DNA of 64,000 bases from Ciceribacter lividus (GCF_003337715.1 NZ_QPIX01000012.1:1-64000), one strand, 5' to 3'. Shown: positions 7,959 through 17,797, counted from the first letter of the stretch. The notes: generated from the sequence alone by a model not told the origin. Made by a program: numbers and translations.

Positions 7959-9164
7959 ATGACCAGACGTTTTCTGCTGCCTTCTCTTTTCCTGCTCGCC
8001 GCCGCACTGGCGAGCTGCAACGATTCCGGTGATCAAAAGGCCGGAGCTGGCGCGGGAGCAGCGCGTCCGCCCTCCCCGGTCAGCGTCGTGACCCTCAAAA
8101 AATCCGAGCAACCGCTCACCACCGTGCTTTCGGGCAGGGCTGAGGCCTTCCAGACGGCTGAAATCCGCCCGCGCGTCGGCGGGGTGATCAAGCAGATCGC
8201 CATCAAGGAAGGCAGCTTCGTCAAGGCAGGTGATCTGCTCTACAAGATCGAGGACGACACCTATTTGGCGTCGGTCGCCGAAGCCCAGGCCGCGCTGGAA
8301 AAGTCGGAAGTCAGCGTGCCCGCGGCGGAAGCCAACCTGCAGCGTTACGAGCGCCTTGCAAATACGGGTGCCACGCAGAAGGAATACGAAGATGCGCGCA
8401 CCACGCTGCTGCAGGCGAAAGCCTCGGTGGCGGAAGCCCGCGCCACCCTGCAGACCGCGCAGATCAGTCTTGGTCTCACGGAGATCCGTGCGCCCTTCGA
8501 CGGCGTGACCTCCGCCACGAATTTCTCGATCGGCAACGTTGTCACGGCAAGTCAGACTGACTCCCTGATGACGCTTCGACAGATCAATCCGATCTATATC
8601 CAGCTGAACGAGTCGAGCGTAAACCTCTTGAGGTTGCGGGCGGCCATCGAGGCCGGCAAGCTGGAGCGAAACGACGACAGCGAGACCACCGATATCCGGC
8701 TGACGATGGAGGACGGCTCCGACTATCCGCATGTAGGCAAGCTGGACATGTCGGAAATGGCGGTGAGCACGACCACGGGCACCTTCACCATCCGCACACT
8801 CTTCGACAATTCTGACAACCTGATCCTGCCGGGCATGTATGTGCGCGCCACCATCACGGTCGGCAAGGAAGCAGGCTATCTCATTCCGCAGCGGGCAGCG
8901 GGCCGCAACGCCAACGGCGAACTGACCGCGAAATTCGTAACGGCGGAGAATAAGGTCGAAACCCGCACGTTCAGGAACAGCCAGCTCTCCGGCAACAGCT
9001 GGCTCGTCACGGAAGGAGTGAACGACGGCGACAAGCTGATCGTCGATGGCTTCCAGTGGATCGCCGACAATGCAACGGTCACCCCCATCCCCGCAGAGGT
9101 CGATGAAAAGGGCTTTGTCATCGAAAAGCCGGGCAATCAACCCGCTCCGGCGCCGAAATCATGA
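7959..9164 (+). CDS. RND efflux periplasmic adaptor (membrane fusion protein)
   Basis: A 401-residue lipoprotein adaptor of the AcrA/MexA type. The signal peptide ends in a lipobox LAAALASC (Cys near residue 19), so the start was set at MTRRFLLPS rather than further upstream. Next come the first lipoyl half-motif (AEIRPRVGGVIKQIAIKEGSFVKAGD split region), an alpha-helical hairpin rich in Ala/Glu (about 100-170), the second lipoyl half, and the beta-barrel domain. It links the inner-membrane pump encoded 44 bases downstream to the outer-membrane channel at 12460. The drug profile cannot be read from sequence. Confidence 0.92.
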   Translation: MTRRFLLPSLFLLAAALASCNDSGDQKAGAGAGAARPPSPVSVVTLKKSEQPLTTVLSGRAEAFQTAEIRPRVGGVIKQIAIKEGSFVKAGDLLYKIEDDTYLASVAEAQAALEKSEVSVPAAEANLQRYERLANTGATQKEYEDARTTLLQAKASVAEARATLQTAQISLGLTEIRAPFDGVTSATNFSIGNVVTASQTDSLMTLRQINPIYIQLNESSVNLLRLRAAIEAGKLERNDDSETTDIRLTMEDGSDYPHVGKLDMSEMAVSTTTGTFTIRTLFDNSDNLILPGMYVRATITVGKEAGYLIPQRAAGRNANGELTAKFVTAENKVETRTFRNSQLSGNSWLVTEGVNDGDKLIVDGFQWIADNATVTPIPAEVDEKGFVIEKPGNQPAPAPKS

Positions 9165-9208
9165 TGTCCAAGGACATGCTCGGCAACATCGTGATCAGGA
9201 ACTAGACC

Positions 9209-12200
9209 ATGGCTAAATTCTTCATACGGCGACCGATCTTCGCATGGGTCATCGCTATCATCATCATGCTGGGCGGCACGCTGGCGATCAACACGCTGTC
9301 GATTTCGCAATATCCCGAGATCGCACCGCCGACAGTGCGCATCAGCGCGACCTATACCGGCGCCAGCGCCGATACCGTTCGCAAAACCGTCACGCAGGTC
9401 ATCGAGGACGGTATGACGGGGCTGGACGGCCTCACCTACATGACATCGTCATCGACGACCGGCTCCTCCAGCATCACGCTGACCTTTGATAACAGCGTCG
9501 ATCCCGACATTGCTCAGGTCCAGGTGCAGAACAAGCTTCAGCTTGTCACCTCCCAATTGCCGTCGGTTGTGCAAAATCTCGGCATTGAAGTGACCAAGTC
9601 CACGTCGAGCATTCTGCTGGTCGGGGCGTTGGTCTCCACGGATGGCAAGCGCTCCTCCGCCGATCTGGGCGATATCTTCGCCAGCCAGATTGAAGATCAG
9701 GTCAAGCGTCTGGAAGGCGTCGGCAGCATCAATTCCTTCGGTTCAGCCTACGCCATGCGCATCTGGCTCGACCCCTTCAAGTTGAAGAAGTTCCAGTTGA
9801 CGGCTGCCGACGTGACCTCGGCCATCGAAGCGCAGAACACACAGGTGTCGGTAGGTTCGGTCGGCGGGCTGCCCTCGGTGGAAGGCCAACAGATCAATGT
9901 CACCATGACGGCCCAGAGTCAGCTCAACACTGTGTCCGATTTCGAGCGCATCATTCTCAAGGTCGACACCAGTGGTGCTAATGTTCGGCTCAGCGACGTG
10001 GCGCGCGTCGAAATCGGCCTTGAAACCTATTCCTCGACCTCCCGTTCCAATCGGCAACCCGCCTCCGGTTTCGCCGTGAACCTGGCAACCGGAGCAAATG
10101 CGCTCGACACGGCCGCTCTTGTCAAGGACAAGCTGGCGCAGATCGCACCGTCGTTGCCACAGAACGTCGAGATCATCTATCCTTACGACACGACGCCCTT
10201 CGTTTCGCTGTCGATCGAGAAGGTGGTCCACACACTGATCGAAGCGATCATCCTTGTCTTCTTCGTGCTGCTGATCTTCCTGCAGAACCTGCGCGCGACA
10301 TTCATTCCGATGATCGCGGTGCCCGTCGTGCTGCTGGGAACCTTCGGGATCCTGGCCCTGACCGGCTACTCGATCAACACGCTCACGATGTTCGCGATGG
10401 TGTTGGCGATCGGCCTTCTCGTGGACGACGCGATCGTCGTCGTCGAGAACGTCGAGCGCATCATGTCGGAAGAAGGTCTCTCGCCGCTTGAAGCGACAGA
10501 GAAGTCGATGGGTGAAATCACCGGCGCCATCGTCGGTATCGCCCTTGTCCTCACCGCCGTGTTCATCCCGATGGCCTTCTTCGGAGGGTCCACCGGGATC
10601 ATCTACCGGCAGTTCTCCGTGACCATCGTCTCGGCGATGCTGCTTTCGGCGCTCGTCGCGATCGTGCTCACGCCTGCGCTCTGCGCCACCATGCTGAAGC
10701 CGATCGACCACTCGAAGAAGCAGCGCGGCCCCGCCGCTTGGTTCAACCGAAACTTCGACCGCACCACACGCGGCTATGTCTCGAGCATCGGCTATCTGCT
10801 GAAACGCTCGACGCGGGTTCTCGTAGCCTTCGCCATCGTGATCGGCGGCTGCGCGTGGCTCTTCACGCGCCTGCCGAGTTCCTTCCTGCCGCAGGAGGAC
10901 CAGGGCGTGCTGATGACCATCATCCAGCTTCCCAACGGCTCCACCAGTGCACAGACGGCCAAGGTCATCGAAAAGGTAGAGAACTACTATCTCGACAAGG
11001 AGAAGGACGTCATCGACAGCGTCTTTGCGGTCAACGGCTTCAGCTTTGCTGGCAGTGGGCAGAGCTATGCCCTGGTCTTCGCCAGACTGAAGGATTTCGA
11101 CCTGCGCAAGGATCCGAGCATGGCGGCGGGCGCCGTCGTGCAGCGCGCCATGGGCTATTTCTTCTCTATCCGCGAGGCGCAGGTCTTCCCGATTCTGCCA
11201 CCCGCCATCCAGGGCATGGGCAATTCCAGCGGCTTCTCCATGTATCTGGTGGATAACGGCAACCATGGCAGCGATGCCCTGGTCAACGCTTCGAAGCAAC
11301 TGATGCAGGCGGCCAATAGCAGCGGCAAGGTCGTGGCCATGCGTGCCAATGACCGCGACGAGGAAAGCCAGGTCAAGCTCGATCTCGACCAGGAAAAGCT
11401 GAGTGCCATGGGCTTGAGCATTTCGGACGTCAATACGATGCTGACGACGATCTTCGCCGGCAGCCGTGTGAACGACTTCACGCTGAACAACAAGATCAAG
11501 AAGGTCTATGTCCAGGCCGATACGCCCTTCCGCATGCAGGCTGAGGATCTGAAATACTGGAATGCCCGCAATTCCCGCAGTGAAATGGTGCCTTTCTCGT
11601 CCTTCACCACGGCGAAGTGGGTGAACGGCCTGCCCTCCATCTCCGCCTTCAACGCGGTGAACGCCTTCTCGCTGGAAGGCTCCTCGGCTCCCGGCGTCAG
11701 CTCCGGCGATGCCATGAACGAGGTGGAGCGCATCGTCTCGCAAATGGGCGGCGGCTACACGGTGGCCTGGACGGGCATCTCGTACCAGGAACGACTCTCC
11801 GGCTCGCAGGCGCCACTGCTTTACGCGCTGGCGGTCCTGATCGTCTTCCTGTGCCTTGCGGCACTCTACGAAAGCTGGTCGATCCCCTTCTCGGTCATCA
11901 TGGCCGTGCCGGTCGGGGTTCTCGGCGCGTTGACGGCGGCCCATTTCCTCGGCCAGTCCAACGACGTCTACTTCAAGGTGGGGCTGCTGACGACCATCGG
12001 CCTTGCCGCGAAGAACGCCATCCTGATCGTGGAGTTTGCGAGAGAGCGGCAGTCACACGGCATCTCGCTGATCGACGCAACGCTCGAGGCAGCCCGCCTC
12101 CGCCTGCGCCCGATCATCATGACCTCGCTCGCCTTCATCCTCGGCGTGGCTCCGCTGGCGGTCGCGACGGGTGCCGGTTCCGCGGCCCAGAACGCGATCG

Positions 12201-12322
12201 GTATCGGCGTCCTCGGAGGCATGGTCGCAGCAACGGGGCTCGGCGTCTTCTTCGTGCCGTCGTTCTTCGTCATCGTCCGGCGGCTCGTCACCCGTGCAAA
12301 AGGACAAGAGGCCCTGTCATGA
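9209..12322 (+). CDS. RND multidrug efflux transporter, HAE1 family (AcrB-like)
   Basis: A 1037-residue inner-membrane proton antiporter, close to the usual length of AcrB-type pumps (about 1030-1050). It has the MAKFFIRRPIFAWVIAI opening, one N-terminal helix, a large periplasmic porter domain, the TM4 proton-relay motif GLLVDDAIVVVENVERI with its Asp pair, and a repeated second half ending in a cytoplasmic RLVTRAKG tail. It exports hydrophobic or amphiphilic compounds through the adaptor and channel encoded either side. The whole tetR-adaptor-pump-channel set is on one strand and probably co-transcribed from the operator region at 7780-7860. Confidence 0.95.
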   Translation: MAKFFIRRPIFAWVIAIIIMLGGTLAINTLSISQYPEIAPPTVRISATYTGASADTVRKTVTQVIEDGMTGLDGLTYMTSSSTTGSSSITLTFDNSVDPDIAQVQVQNKLQLVTSQLPSVVQNLGIEVTKSTSSILLVGALVSTDGKRSSADLGDIFASQIEDQVKRLEGVGSINSFGSAYAMRIWLDPFKLKKFQLTAADVTSAIEAQNTQVSVGSVGGLPSVEGQQINVTMTAQSQLNTVSDFERIILKVDTSGANVRLSDVARVEIGLETYSSTSRSNRQPASGFAVNLATGANALDTAALVKDKLAQIAPSLPQNVEIIYPYDTTPFVSLSIEKVVHTLIEAIILVFFVLLIFLQNLRATFIPMIAVPVVLLGTFGILALTGYSINTLTMFAMVLAIGLLVDDAIVVVENVERIMSEEGLSPLEATEKSMGEITGAIVGIALVLTAVFIPMAFFGGSTGIIYRQFSVTIVSAMLLSALVAIVLTPALCATMLKPIDHSKKQRGPAAWFNRNFDRTTRGYVSSIGYLLKRSTRVLVAFAIVIGGCAWLFTRLPSSFLPQEDQGVLMTIIQLPNGSTSAQTAKVIEKVENYYLDKEKDVIDSVFAVNGFSFAGSGQSYALVFARLKDFDLRKDPSMAAGAVVQRAMGYFFSIREAQVFPILPPAIQGMGNSSGFSMYLVDNGNHGSDALVNASKQLMQAANSSGKVVAMRANDRDEESQVKLDLDQEKLSAMGLSISDVNTMLTTIFAGSRVNDFTLNNKIKKVYVQADTPFRMQAEDLKYWNARNSRSEMVPFSSFTTAKWVNGLPSISAFNAVNAFSLEGSSAPGVSSGDAMNEVERIVSQMGGGYTVAWTGISYQERLSGSQAPLLYALAVLIVFLCLAALYESWSIPFSVIMAVPVGVLGALTAAHFLGQSNDVYFKVGLLTTIGLAAKNAILIVEFARERQSHGISLIDATLEAARLRLRPIIMTSLAFILGVAPLAVATGAGSAAQNAIGIGVLGGMVAATGLGVFFVPSFFVIVRRLVTRAKGQEALS

Positions 12323-12459
12323 GAGACGCGGAGTTGCTAATCTCCCCAAATCACCGGGGCCGATTCCACCGGAATTGAACAAGCATTGGCGACGGGGGAC
12401 ACCGGTCGTTCCCGACCTCCCCCGTGCCGACAACACGAGTGTATTTACAGGATCAAACA

Positions 12460-13884
12460 ATGAAGTCCATTCGCGTAGCCGCGCCACTTGCCATGCTTTT
12501 CCTCGCCGGATGCGTTTCCGGCCCCGAGCATACGCCACCTGAAACACCGTTGCCGCAGAAGTTCGGCGAAGGCAGCACCAAAAGCGCCGGCGACGTCACC
12601 ATGGCGCCCTGGTGGACCGCCTTCAACGACCGCCGCCTCGACGGCCTTGTCCAACAAGGTCTCTCACAGAACCTCGACATCCTGCAGGCGATGGAGCGCA
12701 TCACGTCGGCCGAAGCGAACGTCGTCGTCGCCGGTGCCGGCGCCCTGCCGAGCCTTACCGGGTCCGCCGACGAAACGGTGAGCCGCACCAAGGGGACCGA
12801 CGACTACAAGAGCCGTACCTCCGACACCCTGTCGACTGCGAGCGGTGGCCTGAACATATCCTGGCTTCTCGACCTGTTCGGCCAGTACAAGCGCGCAAAG
12901 GAAAGCGCGGAAGCATCGGTAGACGCCGCCTATGCGAGCGCCGATGTCGCAAGGCTCACTTACCTCTCGGATCTCGTCACCTCTTATATCAGTGCCCGCT
13001 ACTACCAGGAACGGCTGGCGATCGCCCGCAAGAACATCGCCTCACGCCGGGAAACGCTGGAGCTCACCAAGCTGCAGCTCGAGGCCGGGGCGGCTTCGCG
13101 CCTGGACGTCGTTCAGGCGGAAGGCCTGGTCAACTCGACGCTTTCCGAACTGCCCGGCTATGAGACCAACTTCCGCAAGTCGGCGCACCACATCGCGACC
13201 TTGCTCGGACTACCGGCCTCTTCCCTCGTTGCAGATCTGCAGAAGGGCGCACCGCAGCCGTTCGCGCGCCGCAGCGTGAATGCCGGCGTTCCGGCCGACC
13301 TGATCCGCAATCGTCCCGACATCCGCCAGGCGGAACGTAACCTGGCGTCGGCAGTCGCCGAAATCGGCGTCGCGGAAGCCCAGCTCTATCCGACAATCAC
13401 GCTCGGCGGTGCGATCACCCCGTCCTTCCTGTCGACCAAGTCTCTGAGCGGCAGCGTCACCTCGTGGAGCTTCGGCCCGAGCCTCTCGCTGCCGATCCTC
13501 GACGGCGGACGCCTGCGGGCCAATGTCGATATCGCCAACTCGAGCGCACGCGAACAGTATCTCGCCTGGAAGGCGACCGTGCTGAACGCTGTCGAGGAAG
13601 TCGAGAATGCGCTTGCGGCCGTCAACCGCGACAGCCGGACGGTGAGTGCGCTGACGGCGACCGTCCGCTCCTATGAGGAAGCGCTGTCGCTTTCGACGGC
13701 GAGCTACAAGGACGGCGCGTCGTCGCTGCTCGACGTTCTCGATGCACAGCGTTCAGTCGCCACCGCGCAGGCGAACCTCGCCCAGGCCGTGCAGCAGATG
13801 GCCGCCGACTACGTCACGCTCAACGTCGCGATCGGCGGCGGCTATGCCTTCGACAAGCCGGTGAAGGTTGCGGCCAAGAAGTAG
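12460..13884 (+). CDS. Outer-membrane efflux lipoprotein (TolC/NodT/OprM family)
   Basis: A 474-residue outer-membrane channel. The signal peptide ends in the lipobox MLFLAGC, which together with an AGGAT ribosome site sets the start at MKSIRVAAP (12460). Two repeats of the long-helix/beta-strand outer-membrane-efflux domain follow, with the family segments VPADLIRNRPDIRQAERNLA and SYKDGASSLLDVLDAQRS. It completes the tripartite pump encoded immediately upstream (137 bases from the RND gene) and is followed by a strong terminator. Trimer formation is expected from the family. Confidence 0.93.
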   Translation: MKSIRVAAPLAMLFLAGCVSGPEHTPPETPLPQKFGEGSTKSAGDVTMAPWWTAFNDRRLDGLVQQGLSQNLDILQAMERITSAEANVVVAGAGALPSLTGSADETVSRTKGTDDYKSRTSDTLSTASGGLNISWLLDLFGQYKRAKESAEASVDAAYASADVARLTYLSDLVTSYISARYYQERLAIARKNIASRRETLELTKLQLEAGAASRLDVVQAEGLVNSTLSELPGYETNFRKSAHHIATLLGLPASSLVADLQKGAPQPFARRSVNAGVPADLIRNRPDIRQAERNLASAVAEIGVAEAQLYPTITLGGAITPSFLSTKSLSGSVTSWSFGPSLSLPILDGGRLRANVDIANSSAREQYLAWKATVLNAVEEVENALAAVNRDSRTVSALTATVRSYEEALSLSTASYKDGASSLLDVLDAQRSVATAQANLAQAVQQMAADYVTLNVAIGGGYAFDKPVKVAAKK

Positions 13885-13913
13885 GCCAGAGCACCGAGCG
13901 GAAACACGCTTCG

Positions 13914-13944
13914 ACACCCGGCAACCTAGGTGGTTGCCGGGTGT
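13914..13944. terminator. Strong hairpin terminator between convergent genes
   Basis: ACACCCGGCAACC (13914-13926) pairs perfectly with GGTTGCCGGGTGT (13932-13944) around TAGGT, followed by TTCTGTCTT. It serves the efflux operon and probably also the minus-strand regulator ending at 13966. Confidence 0.85.
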
Positions 13945-13965
13945 TTCTGTCTTCGGGTCAGGCGC

Positions 13966-14799
13966 TCAGAAGGTCGCCGGCGTGTTGATCCAGATGAGCA
14001 CCGTTTCGCCGTCGAAGCTGTTCCGCCAGGAATGAGGCCTGCGGCTTTCGAAATAGAAGCTGTCGCCGGCATGAAGATCGAAGAACTGGTCGCCATCGAG
14101 GATGATGGCGAGGCTGCCGGCAAGGACATGGATGAATTCCTCGCCCTCATGCTGATAGGCCCCCTCGCTCGATGCGCCGGGCGCCAATTGAAACCGGTGG
14201 CACTCCATCATGTTGTTGCCCTCGGCGAGGGTCTGGATGGTGACACCGGATGCCGTCGTCGGCCAACTCGGCCATTTGCCGTCGCGGATCAGCGATTCCC
14301 GCGCGTCCTGCTTCTCCCGACCGCCGAGCGAGGCGATGGTCGTTCCGAGGCAGGTGGCGACCGCGTGCAGCGCTGTGAAGGAAAGGCCCTGTGACGTCCG
14401 CTCGAAGGTGGAAAGCTGGGAGATCGACACGCCGGTCGCCTGTGCGATTGCCTCGAGCGTCTTGCCCGCCTGTCGCCGCAGATGCCGGATCTTGAAGCCG
14501 ATCGGCATCTCTCCCCCGTCTTCCGCCGGTTCGCCGGAAACGCCGGCGTCGACATCTTCCTCTTCGGCCATCCCCTCCTCCCGCAGCGTCTCGCGGATCG
14601 CGGCGGGATTGAGCCCCTTCTCGCTGCGGAGCCAGGCGATGGTCTTCAGCCGTTCGACGAGCTCATGGTCATAGAGCCGTTGCCCCGACGGTGTACGGAT
14701 CGGCCTTATGAGTTCCTGCGTTTCCCAAAGCCGCAGGGTGGACGGGGAAACCCCCGCCATACGGGCGGCTTCGGCGATCCTGAAGCGGATATCGTCCAT
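13966..14799 (-). CDS. MerR-XRE-cupin fusion regulator, probable controller of gabTD
   Basis: A 277-residue protein with three modules: a MerR-type winged helix (residues 6-72; FRIAEAARMAGVSPSTLRLW), an XRE-type helix-turn-helix (100-157; IRHLRRQAGKTLEAIAQATG) and a C-terminal cupin (about 195-272; HEGEEFIHVLAGSL, DSFYFESRRPHSW). XRE+cupin alone is the PuuR-type plan used for putrescine/GABA genes; the added MerR domain gives two DNA-binding domains in one chain. The start at MDDIRFRIAE matches the MerR opening and leaves 157 bases to gabT. It is divergent from gabT-gabD, so sensing of GABA or a related amine/semialdehyde is inferred. Confidence 0.88.
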   Translation of the reverse strand: MDDIRFRIAEAARMAGVSPSTLRLWETQELIRPIRTPSGQRLYDHELVERLKTIAWLRSEKGLNPAAIRETLREEGMAEEEDVDAGVSGEPAEDGGEMPIGFKIRHLRRQAGKTLEAIAQATGVSISQLSTFERTSQGLSFTALHAVATCLGTTIASLGGREKQDARESLIRDGKWPSWPTTASGVTIQTLAEGNNMMECHRFQLAPGASSEGAYQHEGEEFIHVLAGSLAIILDGDQFFDLHAGDSFYFESRRPHSWRNSFDGETVLIWINTPATF

Positions 14800-14855
14800 G
14801 GGGATCGGGCTCCATTTCCCGGTGTCGCTGCTATGCGTGATAATTGCGATAAAGC

Positions 14856-14894
14856 ATATTGCAAGTCTACAGAAAAAATGTAGGAAATATTGCA
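14856..14894. promoter_or_regulatory. Direct repeats ATATTGCA in the gabT/regulator divergent promoter
   Basis: ATATTGCA occurs at 14856-14863 and again at 14887-14894, starts 31 bp apart, about three helical turns, with a related ATTGCGAT just upstream at 14843. The AT-rich block lies between the fusion regulator and gabT. Two separate DNA-binding domains in the regulator would fit several sites on one DNA face, but binding is inference. Confidence 0.4.
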
Positions 14895-14956
14895 GCTTTG
14901 CGATCGCCCAAAGGCCGCGTCGAAGGCCAACACGCTCACCAGAGGAATTTTTGACG

Positions 14957-16240
14957 ATGAAAAACTCCGAAATCTCAGCCCGCAAGAACGAGGCCATCTC
15001 CCGTGGCGTGGGCATGACGACCCAGGTCTATGCGGCAAAGGCCGAGAATGCCGAAGTCTGGGACGTCGAAGGACGCCGCTATATCGACTTCGCCGGCGGC
15101 ATCGCCGTTCTCAACACCGGCCATCGCCATCCGAAGGTGATCGACGCGGTCAAGAAGCAGCTCGACTGCTTCACCCACACCTGCCACCAAGTGGTACCTT
15201 ACGAGAATTACGTCGCACTGGCCGAGCGGCTCAACAAGCTTGTTCCCGGTGACTTCCCGAAGAAGACGATCTTTGCCACCACGGGCGCCGAAGCGGTCGA
15301 GAACGCCGTCAAGATCGCCCGTTGCGCCACCGGCCGCTCGGCCGTGATCGCCTTCACCGGCGGTTTCCACGGCCGCACCTTCATGGGCATGGCGCTGACC
15401 GGCAAGGTCGTCCCCTACAAGGTCGGCTTCGGCTCGATGATGGGCGACGTCTTCCACGTCCCCTTCCCGATCGAACTGCACGGCATCGATGTCGAGACCT
15501 CGCTCGACGTTCTCGACAAGCTCTTCAAGGCGGATGTCGATCCGAAGCGTGTCGCCGCGATCATCATCGAGCCGGTTCAGGGCGAAGGCGGCTTCTATGA
15601 CGTGCCGCGCGCACTGATGAAGGCGCTGCGCCAGATCTGCGACGAGCACGGCATCCTGCTGATCGCCGACGAAGTGCAGACCGGCTTTGCCCGCACCGGC
15701 AAGCTGTTCGGCATGGAACACTACGATGTTCAGCCCGACCTGATGACCATGGCGAAGAGTCTTGCAGGCGGTTTCCCGCTGTCGGCAGTGACCGGCCGCG
15801 CCGAACTGATGGACGCCCCCGGACCGGGCGGCCTCGGCGGCACCTATGCCGGCAACCCGCTGGCGATCGCCGCAGCCCACGCCGTGCTCGACGTTATCGA
15901 GGAGGAGAAGCTCTGCGATCGCGCCAACCAGCTCGGCGCCCGCCTGAAACAGCGCCTTCAGGCCTTGCGCTCCGATGTCGGCCAGATCTCCGATATCCGC
16001 GGCCCCGGCTTCATGGTCGCCGTCGAGTTTGCCGTACCGGGCTCGACCAAGCCGAATGCGGACTTCACCAATGCGGTTCGCTTGAGGGCTCTGGAAAAGG
16101 GTGTCATCCTGCTGACCTGCGGCGTCTACTCCAACGTCGTCCGCTTCCTGGCCCCGATCACGATCCAGGACGAGGTCTTCAACGAAGCGCTCGACGTGAT
16201 CGAGAGCTCGATCCGCGAATGCGCTGAGGAGGCAAAGTAA
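14957..16240 (+). CDS. gabT: 4-aminobutyrate aminotransferase
   Basis: A 427-residue class III PLP aminotransferase. It transfers the amino group of GABA (or 5-aminovalerate) to 2-oxoglutarate, giving succinate semialdehyde. Typical segments are TTGAEAVENAVKIAR, GGFHGRTFMGMALTGK, the cofactor Asp in LIADEVQTGFARTG and the Schiff-base Lys in MTMAKSLAGGFPLS. The start at MKNSEISARKNEAISRG has an AGAGGA ribosome site; a longer upstream frame runs through the promoter and is unlikely. Its stop codon overlaps the start of gabD by one base, so translation is coupled. Confidence 0.95.
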   Translation: MKNSEISARKNEAISRGVGMTTQVYAAKAENAEVWDVEGRRYIDFAGGIAVLNTGHRHPKVIDAVKKQLDCFTHTCHQVVPYENYVALAERLNKLVPGDFPKKTIFATTGAEAVENAVKIARCATGRSAVIAFTGGFHGRTFMGMALTGKVVPYKVGFGSMMGDVFHVPFPIELHGIDVETSLDVLDKLFKADVDPKRVAAIIIEPVQGEGGFYDVPRALMKALRQICDEHGILLIADEVQTGFARTGKLFGMEHYDVQPDLMTMAKSLAGGFPLSAVTGRAELMDAPGPGGLGGTYAGNPLAIAAAHAVLDVIEEEKLCDRANQLGARLKQRLQALRSDVGQISDIRGPGFMVAVEFAVPGSTKPNADFTNAVRLRALEKGVILLTCGVYSNVVRFLAPITIQDEVFNEALDVIESSIRECAEEAK

Positions 16241-17724
16241 TGGCCATTTCGAACAGCCTTGCATCCAGGCTCAAGGATCCGTCGCTTGCGTCGGATCGGG
16301 CCCTTGTCGGCGCCGACTGGGTCTCGCAGAGCGAGAGCGGCAAGACCTTCGACGTCACGAACCCGGCGAACGGTGAAGTCATCGCCACCCTGCCCGACCT
16401 CGGCAAGGTGGAGGTGACCCGCGCAATCGACGCCGCCTACAAGGCGCAGAAGGCCTGGGCCCGCAAGACCGGCAAGGAACGGGCTGCGGTGCTTCGCAAG
16501 CTCTACGACCTGATGGTCGCCAATGCCGACGACCTCGCCACCATCCTGACGATGGAAATGGGCAAGCCCTGGCCCGAGGCCCGCGGCGAGATCCTCTACG
16601 GCGCCTCCTACGTCGAGTGGTTCGGCGAGGAAGCCAAGCGCGTCTATGGTGACACCATTCCCGGTCACCAGCCCGACAAGCGGATCCTCGTGATAAAGCA
16701 GCCGGTCGGTGTCGTCGGGGCGATCACGCCGTGGAACTTCCCGAATGCCATGCTGGCCCGCAAGATGGCGCCGGCCGTCGCCGTCGGTTGCGCCATGGTG
16801 TCGAAGCCGGCCGCACAGACGCCGCTTTCGGCGCTGGCGCTCGCGATCCTCGCGGAACGGGCCGGCCTCCCGGCCGGCGTCTTCTCCGTCGTCACGGCGA
16901 CCGACGCCGCCATGGTGGGCAAGGAGCTCTGCGACAACGACAAGGTGCGCAAGCTCACCTTCACCGGCTCCACGAACGTCGGCCGGATCCTGATGCGTCA
17001 GGGCGCCGACCAGATCAAGAAGCTCGGCCTCGAGCTCGGCGGCAATGCGCCCTTCATCGTCTTCGATGACGCGGACCTCGATGCCGCCGTCGAGGGCGCC
17101 ATGATCTCGAAGTACCGCAATGCCGGCCAGACCTGCGTCTGCGCCAACCGGCTCTACGTGCAGGCGGGCGTCTATGACGCCTTCGCGGCGAAGCTCGCCG
17201 AGCGGGTATCGAAGATGAAGGTCGGCGACGGTTTCGCCGAAGGCGTGACCACCGGCCCGCTGATCGACGAGAACGCGCTGAAGAAGGTCAGGGAGCACGT
17301 CTCCGACGCCGTCTCGAAGGGCGCCAAGGTCGCGATCGGCGGCGAGGCGGCGGAACAGGGCGGCCTGTTCTTCCAGCCGACCATCCTGACCGGCGTGACC
17401 TCCGAAATGAAGGTGGCGGTCGAGGAGACCTTCGGCCCCGTGGCCCCGCTCTTCAAGTTCGAGACCGAAGAGGAAGTAGTCGAACTCGCCAACGCCACCG
17501 AATTCGGGCTCGCCTCCTACTTCTTCTCGAAGGACGTCTCGAAGATCTTCCGCGTCGCGGAAGCCCTGGAATACGGCATGGTCGGCGTCAATACCGGCCT
17601 GATCTCCACTGAGGTCGCCCCCTTCGGCGGCATCAAGCAGTCCGGTCTCGGCCGCGAGGGCTCCAAGTACGGGATCGATGACTATACCGAGATCAAGTAC
17701 ATGTGCCTCGGCATCGAGATCTGA
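16240..17724 (+). CDS. gabD: NADP-dependent succinate-semialdehyde dehydrogenase
   Basis: A 494-residue aldehyde dehydrogenase of the succinate/glutarate semialdehyde class. It oxidises the product of GabT to succinate, feeding the TCA cycle. Seen are GAITPWNFPNAML, FTGSTNVGRIL, LELGGNAPFIVFDDAD and the catalytic Cys segment NAGQTCVCANR, with the closing KQSGLGREGSKYG. It starts in the TAATG overlap with gabT and ends just before a strong terminator. The GabD type with LELGGNAPFIVFDDADLDAAV is usually NADP-specific; that is family knowledge. Confidence 0.95.
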   Translation: MAISNSLASRLKDPSLASDRALVGADWVSQSESGKTFDVTNPANGEVIATLPDLGKVEVTRAIDAAYKAQKAWARKTGKERAAVLRKLYDLMVANADDLATILTMEMGKPWPEARGEILYGASYVEWFGEEAKRVYGDTIPGHQPDKRILVIKQPVGVVGAITPWNFPNAMLARKMAPAVAVGCAMVSKPAAQTPLSALALAILAERAGLPAGVFSVVTATDAAMVGKELCDNDKVRKLTFTGSTNVGRILMRQGADQIKKLGLELGGNAPFIVFDDADLDAAVEGAMISKYRNAGQTCVCANRLYVQAGVYDAFAAKLAERVSKMKVGDGFAEGVTTGPLIDENALKKVREHVSDAVSKGAKVAIGGEAAEQGGLFFQPTILTGVTSEMKVAVEETFGPVAPLFKFETEEEVVELANATEFGLASYFFSKDVSKIFRVAEALEYGMVGVNTGLISTEVAPFGGIKQSGLGREGSKYGIDDYTEIKYMCLGIEI

Positions 17725-17739
17725 GACATACTGAGACAG

Positions 17740-17776
17740 GAAAGCCCCGGAATGGCCTCACCATTCCGGGGCTTTC
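17740..17776. terminator. Bidirectional terminator between gabD and efp
   Basis: A perfect 16-base stem, GAAAGCCCCGGAATGG (17740-17755) with CCATTCCGGGGCTTTC (17761-17776), closes on a CCTCA loop. The convergent genes gabD and efp end on either side. Confidence 0.9.
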
Positions 17777-17797
17777 TGCATTCAATCGCTGCGAGCC

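Noticed and set aside
9743-11944. 733-codon minus-strand frame inside the RND pump gene
   Set aside because: Rich in Asp, His, Arg and Gly without domain structure; shadow of the AcrB-like gene.
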